From Mycobacterium sp. (GTDB lineage Bacteria > Actinomycetota > Actinomycetes > Mycobacteriales > Mycobacteriaceae): 64,000 nt of DNA. The notes under the pieces were generated by a model that was not told where the DNA came from, ran no database searches, and saw nothing but the letters and a program-made list of their open reading frames with translations. The stretch spans positions 16,521-80,520 of the forward strand of contig JAGYKK010000012.1 in the NCBI GenBank assembly GCA_018401645.1, read 5' to 3'. Numbering within the stretch: position 1 is the first letter of the stretch; the number at the start of each line of letters is the position of its first letter. Shown here piece by piece: positions 37,259 through 46,362 of this stretch. The translations under genes were made by a program, and so were the position numbers.

Positions 37259-38176
37259 ATGACCGGGTCTGAACAACTGATCGATCTGTCCGGCCGGATC
37301 GCGGTGGTGACCGGGGCCGCCGCGGGCCTGGGCCGTGCCGAAGCCGTCGGGTTGGCGCGTGCGGGGGCAACGATCGTGGTCAACGATGTGCCGAAGGCGC
37401 TCGACGACTCGGGGGTTCTCGACGAGATCAGTGCCGCCGGTGCCAAGGGCATCGCGGTGGCCGGTGATATCAGCCAGCGGTCCACCGCCGATGAGTTGAT
37501 GGCCTGCGCCGAGAGCCTGGGCGGGCTCGACATCGTGGTCAACAACGCGGGTATCACCCGGGACCGAATGTTGTTCAACATGACCGATGAGGATTGGGAC
37601 GCGGTCATGGCCGTGCATCTGCGCGGTCATTTCCTGCTCACCCGCAATGCCGCCACCTACTGGCGAAGCCGCGCCAAGGACACTGGCAAATCGGTCTACG
37701 GCCGCATCATCAACACCTCGTCGGAGGCGGGCCTGATGGGTCCCGTCGGCCAGGCCAATTACGGAGCGGCAAAGGCCGGCATCACCGCGCTGACTCTGAC
37801 CGCGGCCCGCGCACTTGGGCGCTACGGGGTGTGTGCCAACGCGATCTGTCCGCGAGCGCGGACTGCAATGACGGCCGAGGTTTTCGGGGCGGCGCCGCAG
37901 ATGGCCGCCGGAGAGATCGACCCGCTCTCACCGGAGCACGTGGTCAGCCTGGTCCGGTTTTTGGCCTCGCCAGCAGCCGAAGCGGTCAACGGGCAGGTGT
38001 TCGTCGTTTACGGACCAACTGTGACCCTGGTGGCGGCGCCGACGGCTGAGCACCGGTTCCACGCTGACGGCGCGGTCTGGGACCCGGCGGCCTTGAGTGC
38101 CTCGATGCGCGAGTACTTCGCCGATCGCGACCCGGAGCGCACATTCGGTGCGACCGAACTGATGGCCGAAGGTTAA
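37259..38176 (+). CDS. hsd4A: 17-beta-hydroxysteroid-type dehydrogenase Hsd4A (ChsB1-type)
   Basis: SDR of 305 residues that oxidises the beta-hydroxyacyl-CoA of the sterol side chain. The cofactor loop is [16 protein letters not shown] and NNAG is present in [12 protein letters not shown]. Catalytic Ser/Tyr/Lys lie in [20 protein letters not shown] and the following AK. In M. tuberculosis the next genes downstream are yrbE4A-mce4, but here its TAA overlaps the stop of the convergent otsA. So the mce4 importer is missing from this place. Confidence 0.93.
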   Translation: MTGSEQLIDLSGRIAVVTGAAAGLGRAEAVGLARAGATIVVNDVPKALDDSGVLDEISAAGAKGIAVAGDISQRSTADELMACAESLGGLDIVVNNAGITRDRMLFNMTDEDWDAVMAVHLRGHFLLTRNAATYWRSRAKDTGKSVYGRIINTSSEAGLMGPVGQANYGAAKAGITALTLTAARALGRYGVCANAICPRARTAMTAEVFGAAPQMAAGEIDPLSPEHVVSLVRFLASPAAEAVNGQVFVVYGPTVTLVAAPTAEHRFHADGAVWDPAALSASMREYFADRDPERTFGATELMAEG

Positions 38177-39624
38177 ACCGCCTTGGTGGCGGCCAGGGCG
38201 TCGAGAAATGAGCGCGCCCAGCGGTCCAGGTCGTGGGCCAAAACCTGCCGGCGGAGTGCGCGCATCCGGCGCCGGCCCTCCTCGGGCGTCTGGTGGAGTG
38301 CGGCTTCGATGGCGTCCTTGACGCCCTCCGAATCATGCGGATTGGTCAGGTAGGCCCGACGTAATTCGGCTGCGGCACCGGTGAATTCGCTGAGCACCAA
38401 GGCGCCGCCAAGATCGCTGCGGCAGGCGACGTACTCCTTGGCCACCAGGTTCATTCCGTCCCGGAGCGCCGTGACCAACATGACGTCGCTGGCTACGAAG
38501 AAGGCGATCAGTTCATCGCGGGGAACAGCCCGGTGCAGATAACGGACCACCTGATGGCCCACATCGCTGTACTCGCCGTTGATATGGCCGACCTGTTGTT
38601 CGATGTCGTTGCTCAGGACGCGGTAGCTGTCCACCCGCTCCCGGCTCGGCGTCGCCAATTGAATCAAGACGGTGTCGTCGCGCTGCGCCCGGCCTTCGGC
38701 GAGCAACTCCTCGAAGGCTCTCAGGCGCACCTCGATGCCTTTGGTGTAATCGAGGCGGTCCACCCCGAGCAGGATCTTGCGAGGGTTGCCCAGCTCGGCG
38801 CGGATTTCCTTGGCGCGGCGACGGATATTTTGTTCGCTCGCTTTGCGGTCGAGTTCGGCGGAGTCGATGGAGATCGGGAACGCGCCGACCTTGACCGTCC
38901 GGGAGCCCAGGTTTACCTCGCCGAAGCGGGAGCGAACCCCGATCGAGGCGCGTGATGTCTTAACCCCGGTCAGTCGTCGGGACAGGAGGAGAAAGTTCTG
39001 TGCACCCCCGGCGAGGTGGAAGCCGACGAGATCGGCGCCCAGCAGGCCGTCGATGATCTCGGCCCGCCACGGCAGTTGCATGAAGATCTCGGCTGGGGGG
39101 AACGGGATGTGCATGAAGAACCCGATGGTCAGATCAGGCCGGAGGGTGCGCAGCATCTTGGGAACCAGTTGCAATTGATAGTCCTGCACCCACACGGTGG
39201 CGCCCTCGGCCGCCGCCCGCGACGTGGCCTCGGCGAAGCGCCGGTTGACATCCACGTAACGGTCCCACCAACGGCGTTCATAAATCGGTTTCACGATCAG
39301 ATCGTGGTAGAGCGGCCACAGGGTGGCGTTGGAGAACCCCTCGTAGTAGTCGGAGACGTCGTCGCCGCTGAGTCGCACCGGGTAGAGGTGCAGTTCGTTT
39401 TCGACGATCGGTTCTTCGTCGCCGTCGATGACCCCGGGCCAGCCGATCCAGGCGCCGCGGTTGCGCCGCAGCAGCGGCTCCAATGCGGTGACCAAGCCAC
39501 CGGGACTGCGTTTCCGGGTGACGGTTCCGTCCGGCAACTGTTCCATGTCGATGGGCAGCCGGTTGGCCACGACCACGAAGTCGGAGCTACCGGAACTCAT
39601 GTTGCCGGCGTCTCCGGTGCCCAC
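38173..39624 (-). CDS. otsA: Trehalose-6-phosphate synthase OtsA
   Basis: Retaining glycosyltransferase of family GT20 that makes trehalose 6-phosphate from an NDP-glucose and glucose 6-phosphate. It has 483 residues from a GTG at 39624, directly after the stop of the 54-residue upstream gene (TAGGTG); an ATG at 39600 is the alternative. Signature segments are [51 protein letters not shown] and [18 protein letters not shown] [17 protein letters not shown]. The enzyme is cytosolic and needed for trehalose-based mycolate transport. Confidence 0.95.
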   Translation of the reverse strand: MGTGDAGNMSSGSSDFVVVANRLPIDMEQLPDGTVTRKRSPGGLVTALEPLLRRNRGAWIGWPGVIDGDEEPIVENELHLYPVRLSGDDVSDYYEGFSNATLWPLYHDLIVKPIYERRWWDRYVDVNRRFAEATSRAAAEGATVWVQDYQLQLVPKMLRTLRPDLTIGFFMHIPFPPAEIFMQLPWRAEIIDGLLGADLVGFHLAGGAQNFLLLSRRLTGVKTSRASIGVRSRFGEVNLGSRTVKVGAFPISIDSAELDRKASEQNIRRRAKEIRAELGNPRKILLGVDRLDYTKGIEVRLRAFEELLAEGRAQRDDTVLIQLATPSRERVDSYRVLSNDIEQQVGHINGEYSDVGHQVVRYLHRAVPRDELIAFFVASDVMLVTALRDGMNLVAKEYVACRSDLGGALVLSEFTGAAAELRRAYLTNPHDSEGVKDAIEAALHQTPEEGRRRMRALRRQVLAHDLDRWARSFLDALAATKAV

Positions 39625-39789
39625 CTAGACCTCGAGCTTGGCAGGCCCAATACCGAGCATCGAGAGGAACACCCGGCACTCATCGGCATCGGTAGCGTAG
39701 GCGGCGACCACCTGCCTGGCCTGACGGGCCGTGTTGTCGGCCAAGGGTTCGACGTCGACGATATCCTCGGGCTCAGATTTTGCAGGCAT
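39625..39789 (-). CDS. 54-residue conserved hypothetical upstream of otsA (Rv3489 type)
   Basis: A short gene coding for 54 residues beginning MPAKSEPEDIVDVEPLAD and ending FLSMLGIGPAKLEV. Codon use is normal and the stop is immediately followed by the otsA GTG, so the two are co-translated. A gene of this size and place exists upstream of otsA in M. tuberculosis as I recall (Rv3489). It is acidic at the N terminus, with no motif I know. Its start codon lies within a perfect inverted repeat. Confidence 0.8.
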   Translation of the reverse strand: MPAKSEPEDIVDVEPLADNTARQARQVVAAYATDADECRVFLSMLGIGPAKLEV

Positions 39790-39807
39790 GTCCTAACTGT
39801 AGGACAT
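39788..39807. promoter_or_regulatory. Perfect 8-bp inverted repeat at the start of the otsA operon
   Basis: ATGTCCTA and TAGGACAT flank a four-base loop. The minus-strand start codon of the 54-residue gene is the end of one arm. It could be an operator or an RNA hairpin that masks the start. Confidence 0.6.
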
Positions 39808-40030
39808 TGGCCATCGCCCGACTGCCGGGTAGGCGTTACCTGCTGTGATGCCGGCATCCGGGACCCGCCCGCCAGGCGCTGCCGGCACCCGGTCGGCCGA
39901 GGGTTACGGGGCCGCGGACGGTGCAGCCGATTACTAGAGTGAAAGGTCAAACCGCCCCGCCGGTTTTCCCGCTTGCGGGTGATCGACCCGCGGACCAATC
40001 GGCCTGCGGACCCAATCGAAGGAGCACTGC
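39808..40030. other. Intergenic promoter region, otsA operon / SDR
   Basis: About 220 bases between divergent genes. No gene or KstR core seen. An A-rich purine stretch GGAGCAC before 40031 could serve as ribosome-binding site for the SDR. Confidence 0.4.
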
Positions 40031-40870
40031 ATGCAACTCTTGTTCACCGACCGGACCTATCTGGTGACCGGCGGCGGCAGTGGTATCGGGAAGGGCGTGG
40101 CAGGTGGCCTCGCCCGGGCGGGTGCCCGGGTGATGATCGTGGGCCGCAACGCCGAGCGACTGAACGCGGCCGCCGGGGAGATCGTCGAGCAACTCGTGGG
40201 TGACGTGCCGGGGGAGATCAGGGCCCATCCGGCCGACGTCATCGACGAGGAGCAGGTCGCCGGCGTCGTCGAGGCGGCGGTGGCCTGGGGCGGCACGTTG
40301 GCCGGCGTGGTGCACTGTGCCGGTGGATCGGAGACCATCGGCCCGGTCACCCAGATCGACTCCGAAGCCTGGCGACGGACGGTGGACCTCAATGTCAACG
40401 GCACCATGTACGTGCTCAAGCATTCCGCGCGCGAGATGGTCCGCGCCGGCGGCGGCTCATTCGTCGGCATCTCCTCGATCGCGGCCAGCAACGTCCACCG
40501 GTGGTTCGGGGCCTACGGCGTGAGCAAGTCGGCGTTGGATCACTTAATGATGCTGGCCGCCGACGAACTGGGCCCGTCCTGGGTCCGAGTCAACGGCATC
40601 CGGCCTGGGCTCATCCGCACCGAATTGGTGGAGGTGCTGCTGAGTTCCCCCGAGGTCAGCGAGGACTATCGGCAGTGCACTCCGCTGCCGCGAACCGGTG
40701 AAGTCACCGATGTCGCCAACCTCGCGATGTTTCTTCTCAGCGACGCAGCCGGCTGGATCACCGGCCAGGTGATCAACGTCGATGGGGGGCACGGCTTGCG
40801 GCGCGGCCCCGATCTGTCGGGAATGCTGGAGCCGTTGTTCGGTGCGGATGGACTTCGCGGTGTGGTCTGA
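40031..40870 (+). CDS. Short-chain dehydrogenase/reductase (Rv3485c type)
   Basis: A 279-residue NAD(P)-dependent SDR. The cofactor loop is VTGGGSGIGKGVAGGLA. The catalytic Ser lies in GISSIAASN and Tyr-x-x-x-Lys in YGVSKSALDHL. The C-terminal GWITGQVINVDGGHGL is typical of fatty-acyl or alcohol SDRs. The substrate is unknown. The start ATG is preceded by GGAG. The DUF427 gene follows after eight bases. Confidence 0.88.
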   Translation: MQLLFTDRTYLVTGGGSGIGKGVAGGLARAGARVMIVGRNAERLNAAAGEIVEQLVGDVPGEIRAHPADVIDEEQVAGVVEAAVAWGGTLAGVVHCAGGSETIGPVTQIDSEAWRRTVDLNVNGTMYVLKHSAREMVRAGGGSFVGISSIAASNVHRWFGAYGVSKSALDHLMMLAADELGPSWVRVNGIRPGLIRTELVEVLLSSPEVSEDYRQCTPLPRTGEVTDVANLAMFLLSDAAGWITGQVINVDGGHGLRRGPDLSGMLEPLFGADGLRGVV

Positions 40871-40878
40871 GTTCGCCG

Positions 40879-41379
40879 ATGCCCTCGCTACCGCGACCTG
40901 ACAAACCCGGGCCCGGCCAGGAATCAGTCTGGGACTACCCGCGTCCACCTCGCTTGGAACGATTTCAGGGGTTGATCACCGTCGAGTTCGGCGGTGAGGT
41001 GATCGCCACCACCGACCATGGTTGGCGAGTCTTGGAGACCAGCCATCCACCGACCTACTACCTGCCGCCCACGGCATTCACCCCTGGAGTGCTCCGCGAC
41101 GCCCCCGGGCGATCCTGGTGTGAGTGGAAAGGGCAGGCCCGCTACTTCGACCTCGTCGCCGGTGGGCAGGTCGCCAGGAAGTCGGCGTGGAGTTATCCCC
41201 GGCCGACGCCGCAGTTCGAACCGATCGCCGACGCGATCGCCGTGATGGCCGCCGCCGTCGACCGCTGCACAGTCAATGGCGAGACGGTGGTGGCCCAGCC
41301 CGGCGGGTTTTACGGTGGTTGGATCACCAGCGGGGTCGTCGGCCCGTTCAAGGGCGGTCCGGGTTCGCTGGGTTGGTAG
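40879..41379 (+). CDS. DUF427-domain protein
   Basis: A 166-residue protein with the DUF427 pattern: ITVEFGGEVIATTDHGWRVL, PPTYYLPPTAF, SWCEWKGQARYFDLV and AWSYPRPTPQFEPIADAIA. The family is widespread in actinobacteria and its function is not established. The ATG follows the SDR stop by eight bases. Its stop codon lies within the first unit of an 18-bp triplet repeat. Confidence 0.88.
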   Translation: MPSLPRPDKPGPGQESVWDYPRPPRLERFQGLITVEFGGEVIATTDHGWRVLETSHPPTYYLPPTAFTPGVLRDAPGRSWCEWKGQARYFDLVAGGQVARKSAWSYPRPTPQFEPIADAIAVMAAAVDRCTVNGETVVAQPGGFYGGWITSGVVGPFKGGPGSLGW

Positions 41380-41415
41380 GGTTCGCTGGGTTGGTAGGGT
41401 TCGCTGGGTTGGTAG
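41362..41415 (+). repeat. Perfect 18-bp tandem repeat, three copies
   Basis: The unit GGTTCGCTGGGTTGGTAG occurs three times without mismatch. It overlaps the C-terminal codons and the TAG stop of the DUF427 gene, so every copy carries the same in-frame stop. Confidence 0.97.
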
Positions 41416-41442
41416 GGAGAGCGCCCTCGGTACGATCCGCGG

Positions 41443-42921
41443 ATGCCTCTGGCCAATGGTGAGCACTTCGCCGGCTACCGAATCCTGCGGCCACTCGGTT
41501 TCGGTGGAATGGGCGAGGTCTACCTGGTCGCCCATCCGCGCTTGCCGCGTCAGGATGCGCTGAAGATCCTGCCCCCCGATATGTCGGCGGACGCGGAGTT
41601 CCGAGCCCGCTTCAATCGGGAGGCGGAGTCGGCAGCCGCGCTCTATAACCCGCATATTGTCGGCATTCACGACCGCGGTGAGTTCGCCGGTCAACTCTGG
41701 ATTTCGATGGACTATATCGATGGCCCGGATGCCGGCCGCTTACTGCGCGAGCGCTACTCCAGCGGAATGCCCGCCGCGGAGGTGATCGAGATCGTCTCGG
41801 CGGTGGCCGACGCACTGGACTATGCCCACGAACGTGGTCTGATGCATCGCGATATCAAGCCCCCGAACATTCTGCTGACCAATCCCGAGCGTGGCCGACG
41901 CCGGATTCTGTTGGCCGACTTCGGAATTGCCCGTAATGCGGCCGAGGTCAGCGGATTGACCGATACCAACGTCACACTCGGGACGGTGAACTATGCGGCT
42001 CCCGAGCAACTCATGGGAGCGCCGATCGACGGCCGCGCCGATCAGTACAGTCTGGCCGCGACCGCCTATCACCTGTTGACCGGGTCACCGATGTTCGGTT
42101 CCTCCAACCCGGCAGTGGTGATCGGCCGACACCTCAATTCGGCGCCCCCTCCGCTGACCGACTACCGGCCGGATCTGGCTGCACTGGACCCCGTGCTGGC
42201 CAAGGCGCTGTCGAAGAATCCCGGTGACCGGTTTCCGAGCTGTACGGATTTCGCCAACGCACTGGGCTGGGCGATGACGTCCGGGGGTGGCCGGCCGTTG
42301 CCGCCTTTTGCCGTGGCCGCCGCGCCGGACCCGCCACCGCAGGTCCGCGAACGCGGCACCGCCATTCTGCCGACCACCTATCCGGCGGCGAGTGCGGAGC
42401 GACCGGTCCACGACGCTGAACCTGCGCCGCGCTGGCCGTGGCTACTGGCGGCAATGGGGCTGGTTGTGATCCTGGGCGCGCTGGCCTTTGCGATGTGGCC
42501 GCGCGATCAGCGGTCGGCTTCGCCCCCAGCAGATCCGGCTACGTCGACGGCCCGGTCGATGTCGACTACCCCGGCCACCACCGCCGCTTCGGTATCGAGC
42601 GCTCCGGTCAGTTTCGAGGGCATGCGTGACCTGGTGGCCGGTTTTTACAGCGAGCTGCCGGGCAACGCTGCAGGTGCCTGGGACAAATTCGACGTCAACT
42701 ACCAGCAGCGCGCCGGCGAGGCGGATTACCTGAACTTCTGGTCGTCGATCGAGTCGGTTTCGCTGATCTCCGTCACCCCGCGTGATGCGACCAGTGTGGT
42801 CGCCAGGATTCGTTATGTCTTGCGGGCTGGTGGTGTCGACACCGAGGACCGTTGGTTGTCGGTGGTGGTCAAGGACGGCCGGCCGTTGATCTACGACTCT
42901 GAGCGGATCGGACCGGCATAG
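41443..42921 (+). CDS. Transmembrane serine/threonine protein kinase (PknF-like)
   Basis: A 492-residue receptor-type kinase. The N-terminal kinase domain (about 10-275) has the glycine loop [15 protein letters not shown], Lys41 in ALKIL, the catalytic loop HRDIKPPN with Asp137, DFG at 159-161 and APEQ. The HRD loop has Pro instead of the common Ala before Asn. A proline-rich linker leads to one membrane segment at about 331-352 and an extracellular domain of about 130 residues. That domain carries a SnoaL/NTF2-like pattern ([20 protein letters not shown]). The layout resembles PknF-like mycobacterial kinases. It is preceded by the 18-bp repeats. Confidence 0.92.
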   Translation: MPLANGEHFAGYRILRPLGFGGMGEVYLVAHPRLPRQDALKILPPDMSADAEFRARFNREAESAAALYNPHIVGIHDRGEFAGQLWISMDYIDGPDAGRLLRERYSSGMPAAEVIEIVSAVADALDYAHERGLMHRDIKPPNILLTNPERGRRRILLADFGIARNAAEVSGLTDTNVTLGTVNYAAPEQLMGAPIDGRADQYSLAATAYHLLTGSPMFGSSNPAVVIGRHLNSAPPPLTDYRPDLAALDPVLAKALSKNPGDRFPSCTDFANALGWAMTSGGGRPLPPFAVAAAPDPPPQVRERGTAILPTTYPAASAERPVHDAEPAPRWPWLLAAMGLVVILGALAFAMWPRDQRSASPPADPATSTARSMSTTPATTAASVSSAPVSFEGMRDLVAGFYSELPGNAAGAWDKFDVNYQQRAGEADYLNFWSSIESVSLISVTPRDATSVVARIRYVLRAGGVDTEDRWLSVVVKDGRPLIYDSERIGPA

Positions 42922-42951
42922 GCTTCACCCGACGTTCTCGAAGTCGCCCTC

Positions 42952-43440
42952 TTAGGGTGACAGCAGGTGTGGCCGGCAGTACGCGCACATTCCCGACCCC
43001 AGGCTGGGGTAACCGCAGTGCGGACACGTTCCCACCCGCGCGGTCGGTGGTTGGTCGTGGCGCCGGAGATCGGCGAGGACGATGTCCAGGCGATTGAGAT
43101 GGGCAGCCATGACGTGCAATCGTGCGGTCAGTTGTTCGCGTTTAGTTTTCAGATCTGTTCGCTGGCGAAGCATTTCGCCGGTAGCAGGCCCAGTGGGTCG
43201 CCCGCGCTGCCAGTCGATCTCACAGATCAGGCGGTCGAGTCCGTCGAGTTCGGCCGCAAGGCCGCGAAGCAACTGGGTTAGCCGATCCCGATCACCCTGG
43301 ATCGAATTCAGCCCGCCGGCGAGTGCGGGTTTGGGAAAATCCACGCTGTGTGTCGGGAGGGCTGAGCCGAGCAACTCTGGTTCCCTTCGCATCCGATTGA
43401 CCGCCGCGGGTTTCAGCCAACGAACGTAAGCTAGCACCAT
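42952..43440 (-). CDS. Coiled-coil protein with C-terminal zinc ribbon
   Basis: A protein of about 162 residues from the ATG at 43440 (another start at 43392 gives 146). The middle is helical and charged, likely coiled coil (DRDRLTQLLRGLAAELDGLD and QRTDLKTKREQLTARLHVMA). The C terminus is CPHCGYPSLGSGMCAYC, a C-x2-C-x9-C-x2-C zinc ribbon. I do not recognise the family. It is transcribed opposite to the kinase and the acyltransferase, convergent with the kinase. Neither start has a good ribosome-binding site. Confidence 0.6.
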   Translation of the reverse strand: MVLAYVRWLKPAAVNRMRREPELLGSALPTHSVDFPKPALAGGLNSIQGDRDRLTQLLRGLAAELDGLDRLICEIDWQRGRPTGPATGEMLRQRTDLKTKREQLTARLHVMAAHLNRLDIVLADLRRHDQPPTARVGTCPHCGYPSLGSGMCAYCRPHLLSP

Positions 43441-43641
43441 CGTCGGCAATAGGTGAAATCTTTGCCAGAATCGCCTTTGCGGGGATATTCCGGTGGCGGT
43501 GGCGGTAGGGCACGAGCCTCCGTGCGGTGGTGCGCGGGCACCGGTGGCGACCTGTGTCGAGAGAGGACTTTTCCGCATCGTGCACAATGAGACCCGGGTG
43601 GAAATTCGTCGCCCACGAGGGCGATTCGAGGCAAAAGACGC

Positions 43642-44475
43642 GTGACTGAGGAGAACGATTCCGGCCTGCTGGAAGCGGTTGTCGGTGCAGGCGCGGCCGC
43701 ACTGGCCCCGGTAATCACGTGCTGCCATCCCTACGTCCGCGGGTTGGCCAACCTGCCGGCCGACGGTCGTTTTCTTCTGGTGGGCAACCACACCCTGTTC
43801 TCGATGGCCGAGGTTGTCCTAATTCCCTATTTCGTCCGTACCGCTATCGGCACCCGGGTGCGCCCGTTGGCGGACCGCCAGTTCGCCCGCATGACCGGTA
43901 TACAGGCCGCATTGGTCACCGCCTACGGTGCGGTGATCGGTACGCCTGCCGCGGCGCGCCGACTGATGGACGAGGGGGAGTCTGTTCTGGTGTTCCCTGG
44001 TGGAGCGCGAGAGATCAGCAAGTACAGGGGCGAGGAATACACATTGAGCTGGCAGAACCGCGACGGTTTCGCACGGATCGCTATCGAGAAGGAATACCCG
44101 ATAGTCACCGTTGCCCTGGTGGGTGGTGATGACGTCTACACCAGCATGGTGCGCCGGGACAGCACCCTCGGACGTGTCGGCCGGTGGGCTGGGCAACGCC
44201 TGACTGGTCGCTCCGATATCACTATGTCGCCCGTCCGTGGAGTCGGCCTGACCCTGATTCCGAAACCACAGCGGATGTATCTCGCGTTCGGTCAACCCAT
44301 TGACACCCGCCGAAGCCCACAAACGTCAGTCGAGGCGTGGACTGGTGCGGTCAAGCGACGGGTCCAACAAGATCTCGAGGCGGCCCTGCTCGACCTGCAA
44401 CGTATTCGAGCCACAGATCCGTATCGCCGGATGAATCCGGTTGGCCGGAGCAGCGCGATTCCCTCTCCGTGTTAA
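43642..44475 (+). CDS. Lysophospholipid/diacylglycerol-type acyltransferase
   Basis: A 277-residue acyltransferase with the catalytic motif NHTLFSMAE (His-x4-Glu-like region) and the FPGGAREISKYRGEEYTL motif known from DGAT2 and phytyl-ester-synthase relatives. This family esterifies lipids at the membrane. The N-terminal hydrophobic stretch AVVGAGAAALAPVITCC may associate with the membrane. The GTG start at 43642 lies close to the family N terminus. It stands alone between a zinc-ribbon gene and fhs. Confidence 0.85.
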   Translation: MTEENDSGLLEAVVGAGAAALAPVITCCHPYVRGLANLPADGRFLLVGNHTLFSMAEVVLIPYFVRTAIGTRVRPLADRQFARMTGIQAALVTAYGAVIGTPAAARRLMDEGESVLVFPGGAREISKYRGEEYTLSWQNRDGFARIAIEKEYPIVTVALVGGDDVYTSMVRRDSTLGRVGRWAGQRLTGRSDITMSPVRGVGLTLIPKPQRMYLAFGQPIDTRRSPQTSVEAWTGAVKRRVQQDLEAALLDLQRIRATDPYRRMNPVGRSSAIPSPC

Positions 44476-44522
44476 CAATTCAACGGCGCTGCCGGACGGA
44501 GCCTGCGTGAGTGAGTGGTGCC

Positions 44523-44558
44523 CCGACCCAACCGATCAGACCGACCCAATCGATCAGA
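44523..44558 (+). repeat. 18-bp tandem duplication upstream of fhs
   Basis: Two copies of CCGACCCAA[C/T]CGATCAGA with one mismatch, at 44523-44540 and 44541-44558. They end 12 bases before the fhs ATG and so lie in its leader. Confidence 0.9.
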
Positions 44559-44570
44559 GAGCAGCGAGCG

Positions 44571-46241
44571 ATGTCTGACATTGAGATTGCGCAGGCTGCC
44601 CAGAAACAGCCGATTGCCGACTTGGCGCAGCGGCAGTACGGCATCGCTGTTCAGCACATCGAACCCTACGGCCACTTCAAGGCCAAACTGTCGCTGGAGT
44701 ACGTCGAGAGCCTGCAGGATCGCGACGACGGCCACCTCATTCTTGTGACGGCGATCAGCCCAACACCGGCCGGTGAGGGCAAAACCACCACCACTGTGGG
44801 GCTTGGCGACGCCCTGAATCGGCTGGGTAAACGCGCCATCATCTGTCTGAGGGAGCCCTCGCTTGGGCCCTGCTTCGGTGTCAAGGGTGGTGCGGCCGGC
44901 GGAGGATTCGCCCAACTCACCCCCATGGAGGACATCAATTTGCACTTCACCGGTGACTTCCATGCCATCAGCGCGGCCCATAACCTGCTCGCCGCAATGA
45001 TCGACAATCACATCCACCACGGCAACGCTCTTGATCTAGACCCGCGGCTAATCAACTGGAAGCGCGTCGTGGACATCAACGATCGCGCGCTCCGGCGGAT
45101 CGTGGTCGGATTAGGCGGTTCCGCGAACGGCTACGTGCGTGAGGATGGGTTCGATATCACCGTGGCATCCGAAGTCATGGCTATTCTCTGCTTGGCCGGC
45201 TCGCTCGCCGACCTTAAAACACGCCTCGGTGAGATTGTCATCGGTTACACCACCCAACGCGAGCCTGTTCGGGCACGTAATCTGAATGCCGACGGTGCGA
45301 TGGCGACACTTTTAAAGGACGCCATCAAACCCAACCTTGTCCAGACCCTCGAAAACAATCTGGCTTTTGTTCACGGTGGCCCGTTCGCGAACATCGCACA
45401 TGGCTGCAGTAGCGTCCTGGCCACGCGCACGGCGCTGAAACTCGCCGATATCGTCGTCACCGAAGCGGGATTCGGTGCCGATCTCGGTGCCGAGAAATTC
45501 ATTGATATCAAGTGCCGCACAGCGGGCCTGAGGCCGCGGGCGGCGGTGCTCGTCGCCACCGCCCGGGCACTGAAATACCACGGCGGCGCGCCGCGCGATG
45601 GCCTGGACCGGGAAGACCTCGCTGCCCTTGAACGTGGACTGGTCAACCTTGAGCGGCACTATCACAACATCACCACTCAATACGGCCTACCGTGTGTGGT
45701 CTGCATCAATCACTTCACGGCGGATACCCCGGCGGAACTGGCGCTGATCCAAGCAAGAGTCGCCAGCCTCGGTGGGCGGGCCGTCGTTGCGCGGCACTGG
45801 GCGCAGGGCGGTGCCGGCGCTGAGGTGTTAGCCGAAGCCGTGCTCGCGTTGGTTGAGAACAACCGGGGCGAGCACCGTTACGTCTACGACGACGACATGG
45901 GGTTGTGGGACAAAATCAAGGCCGTCGCCACCCGCGTCTACGGGGCCGCGGATATCGCGGCGAGTGCCAAAGTCGAGGCGCAGATCAACGGACTCGACGC
46001 TCAATGGGGGCATTTGCCCGTGTGTATCGCGAAAACCCAGATGTCCTTCTCAACCGACCCCGGTGCGATCGGCGCACCCAGCGGCCACACGGTTCAACTG
46101 GAAGAAGTTCGGCTGGCGGCTGGCGCGGGCTTCGTGGTCGTCATTGCCGGTGACATCACCACCATGCCTGGGTTGCCGAAAGTTCCCGCTGCCGAGCGGA
46201 TCGACGTTGACGCCAAGGGAACCATCAGCGGCCTGTTTTGA
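44571..46241 (+). CDS. fhs: Formate-tetrahydrofolate ligase
   Basis: ATP-dependent synthesis of 10-formyl-tetrahydrofolate from formate, feeding one-carbon metabolism. It has 556 residues. The ATP-binding loop reads [20 protein letters not shown], followed by [20 protein letters not shown] and [13 protein letters not shown], all diagnostic. The ATG at 44571 is preceded by a tandem 18-bp duplication. It is not part of the M. tuberculosis gene set as I recall, so it may be an environmental-species trait, for example to recover formate from demethylation reactions such as those of CYP51. Confidence 0.97.
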   Translation: MSDIEIAQAAQKQPIADLAQRQYGIAVQHIEPYGHFKAKLSLEYVESLQDRDDGHLILVTAISPTPAGEGKTTTTVGLGDALNRLGKRAIICLREPSLGPCFGVKGGAAGGGFAQLTPMEDINLHFTGDFHAISAAHNLLAAMIDNHIHHGNALDLDPRLINWKRVVDINDRALRRIVVGLGGSANGYVREDGFDITVASEVMAILCLAGSLADLKTRLGEIVIGYTTQREPVRARNLNADGAMATLLKDAIKPNLVQTLENNLAFVHGGPFANIAHGCSSVLATRTALKLADIVVTEAGFGADLGAEKFIDIKCRTAGLRPRAAVLVATARALKYHGGAPRDGLDREDLAALERGLVNLERHYHNITTQYGLPCVVCINHFTADTPAELALIQARVASLGGRAVVARHWAQGGAGAEVLAEAVLALVENNRGEHRYVYDDDMGLWDKIKAVATRVYGAADIAASAKVEAQINGLDAQWGHLPVCIAKTQMSFSTDPGAIGAPSGHTVQLEEVRLAAGAGFVVVIAGDITTMPGLPKVPAAERIDVDAKGTISGLF

Positions 46242-46362
46242 CGCACACGGCGACCTCACCGGAACATATTTGCTGGGCCGGGGTCAGCCCCGACTAATGT
46301 GAACAGGTCCCGAAGCGGCGGTAGCAGCTCCGAACCGGCAACAACCACAGGAGCCGCCCCAC

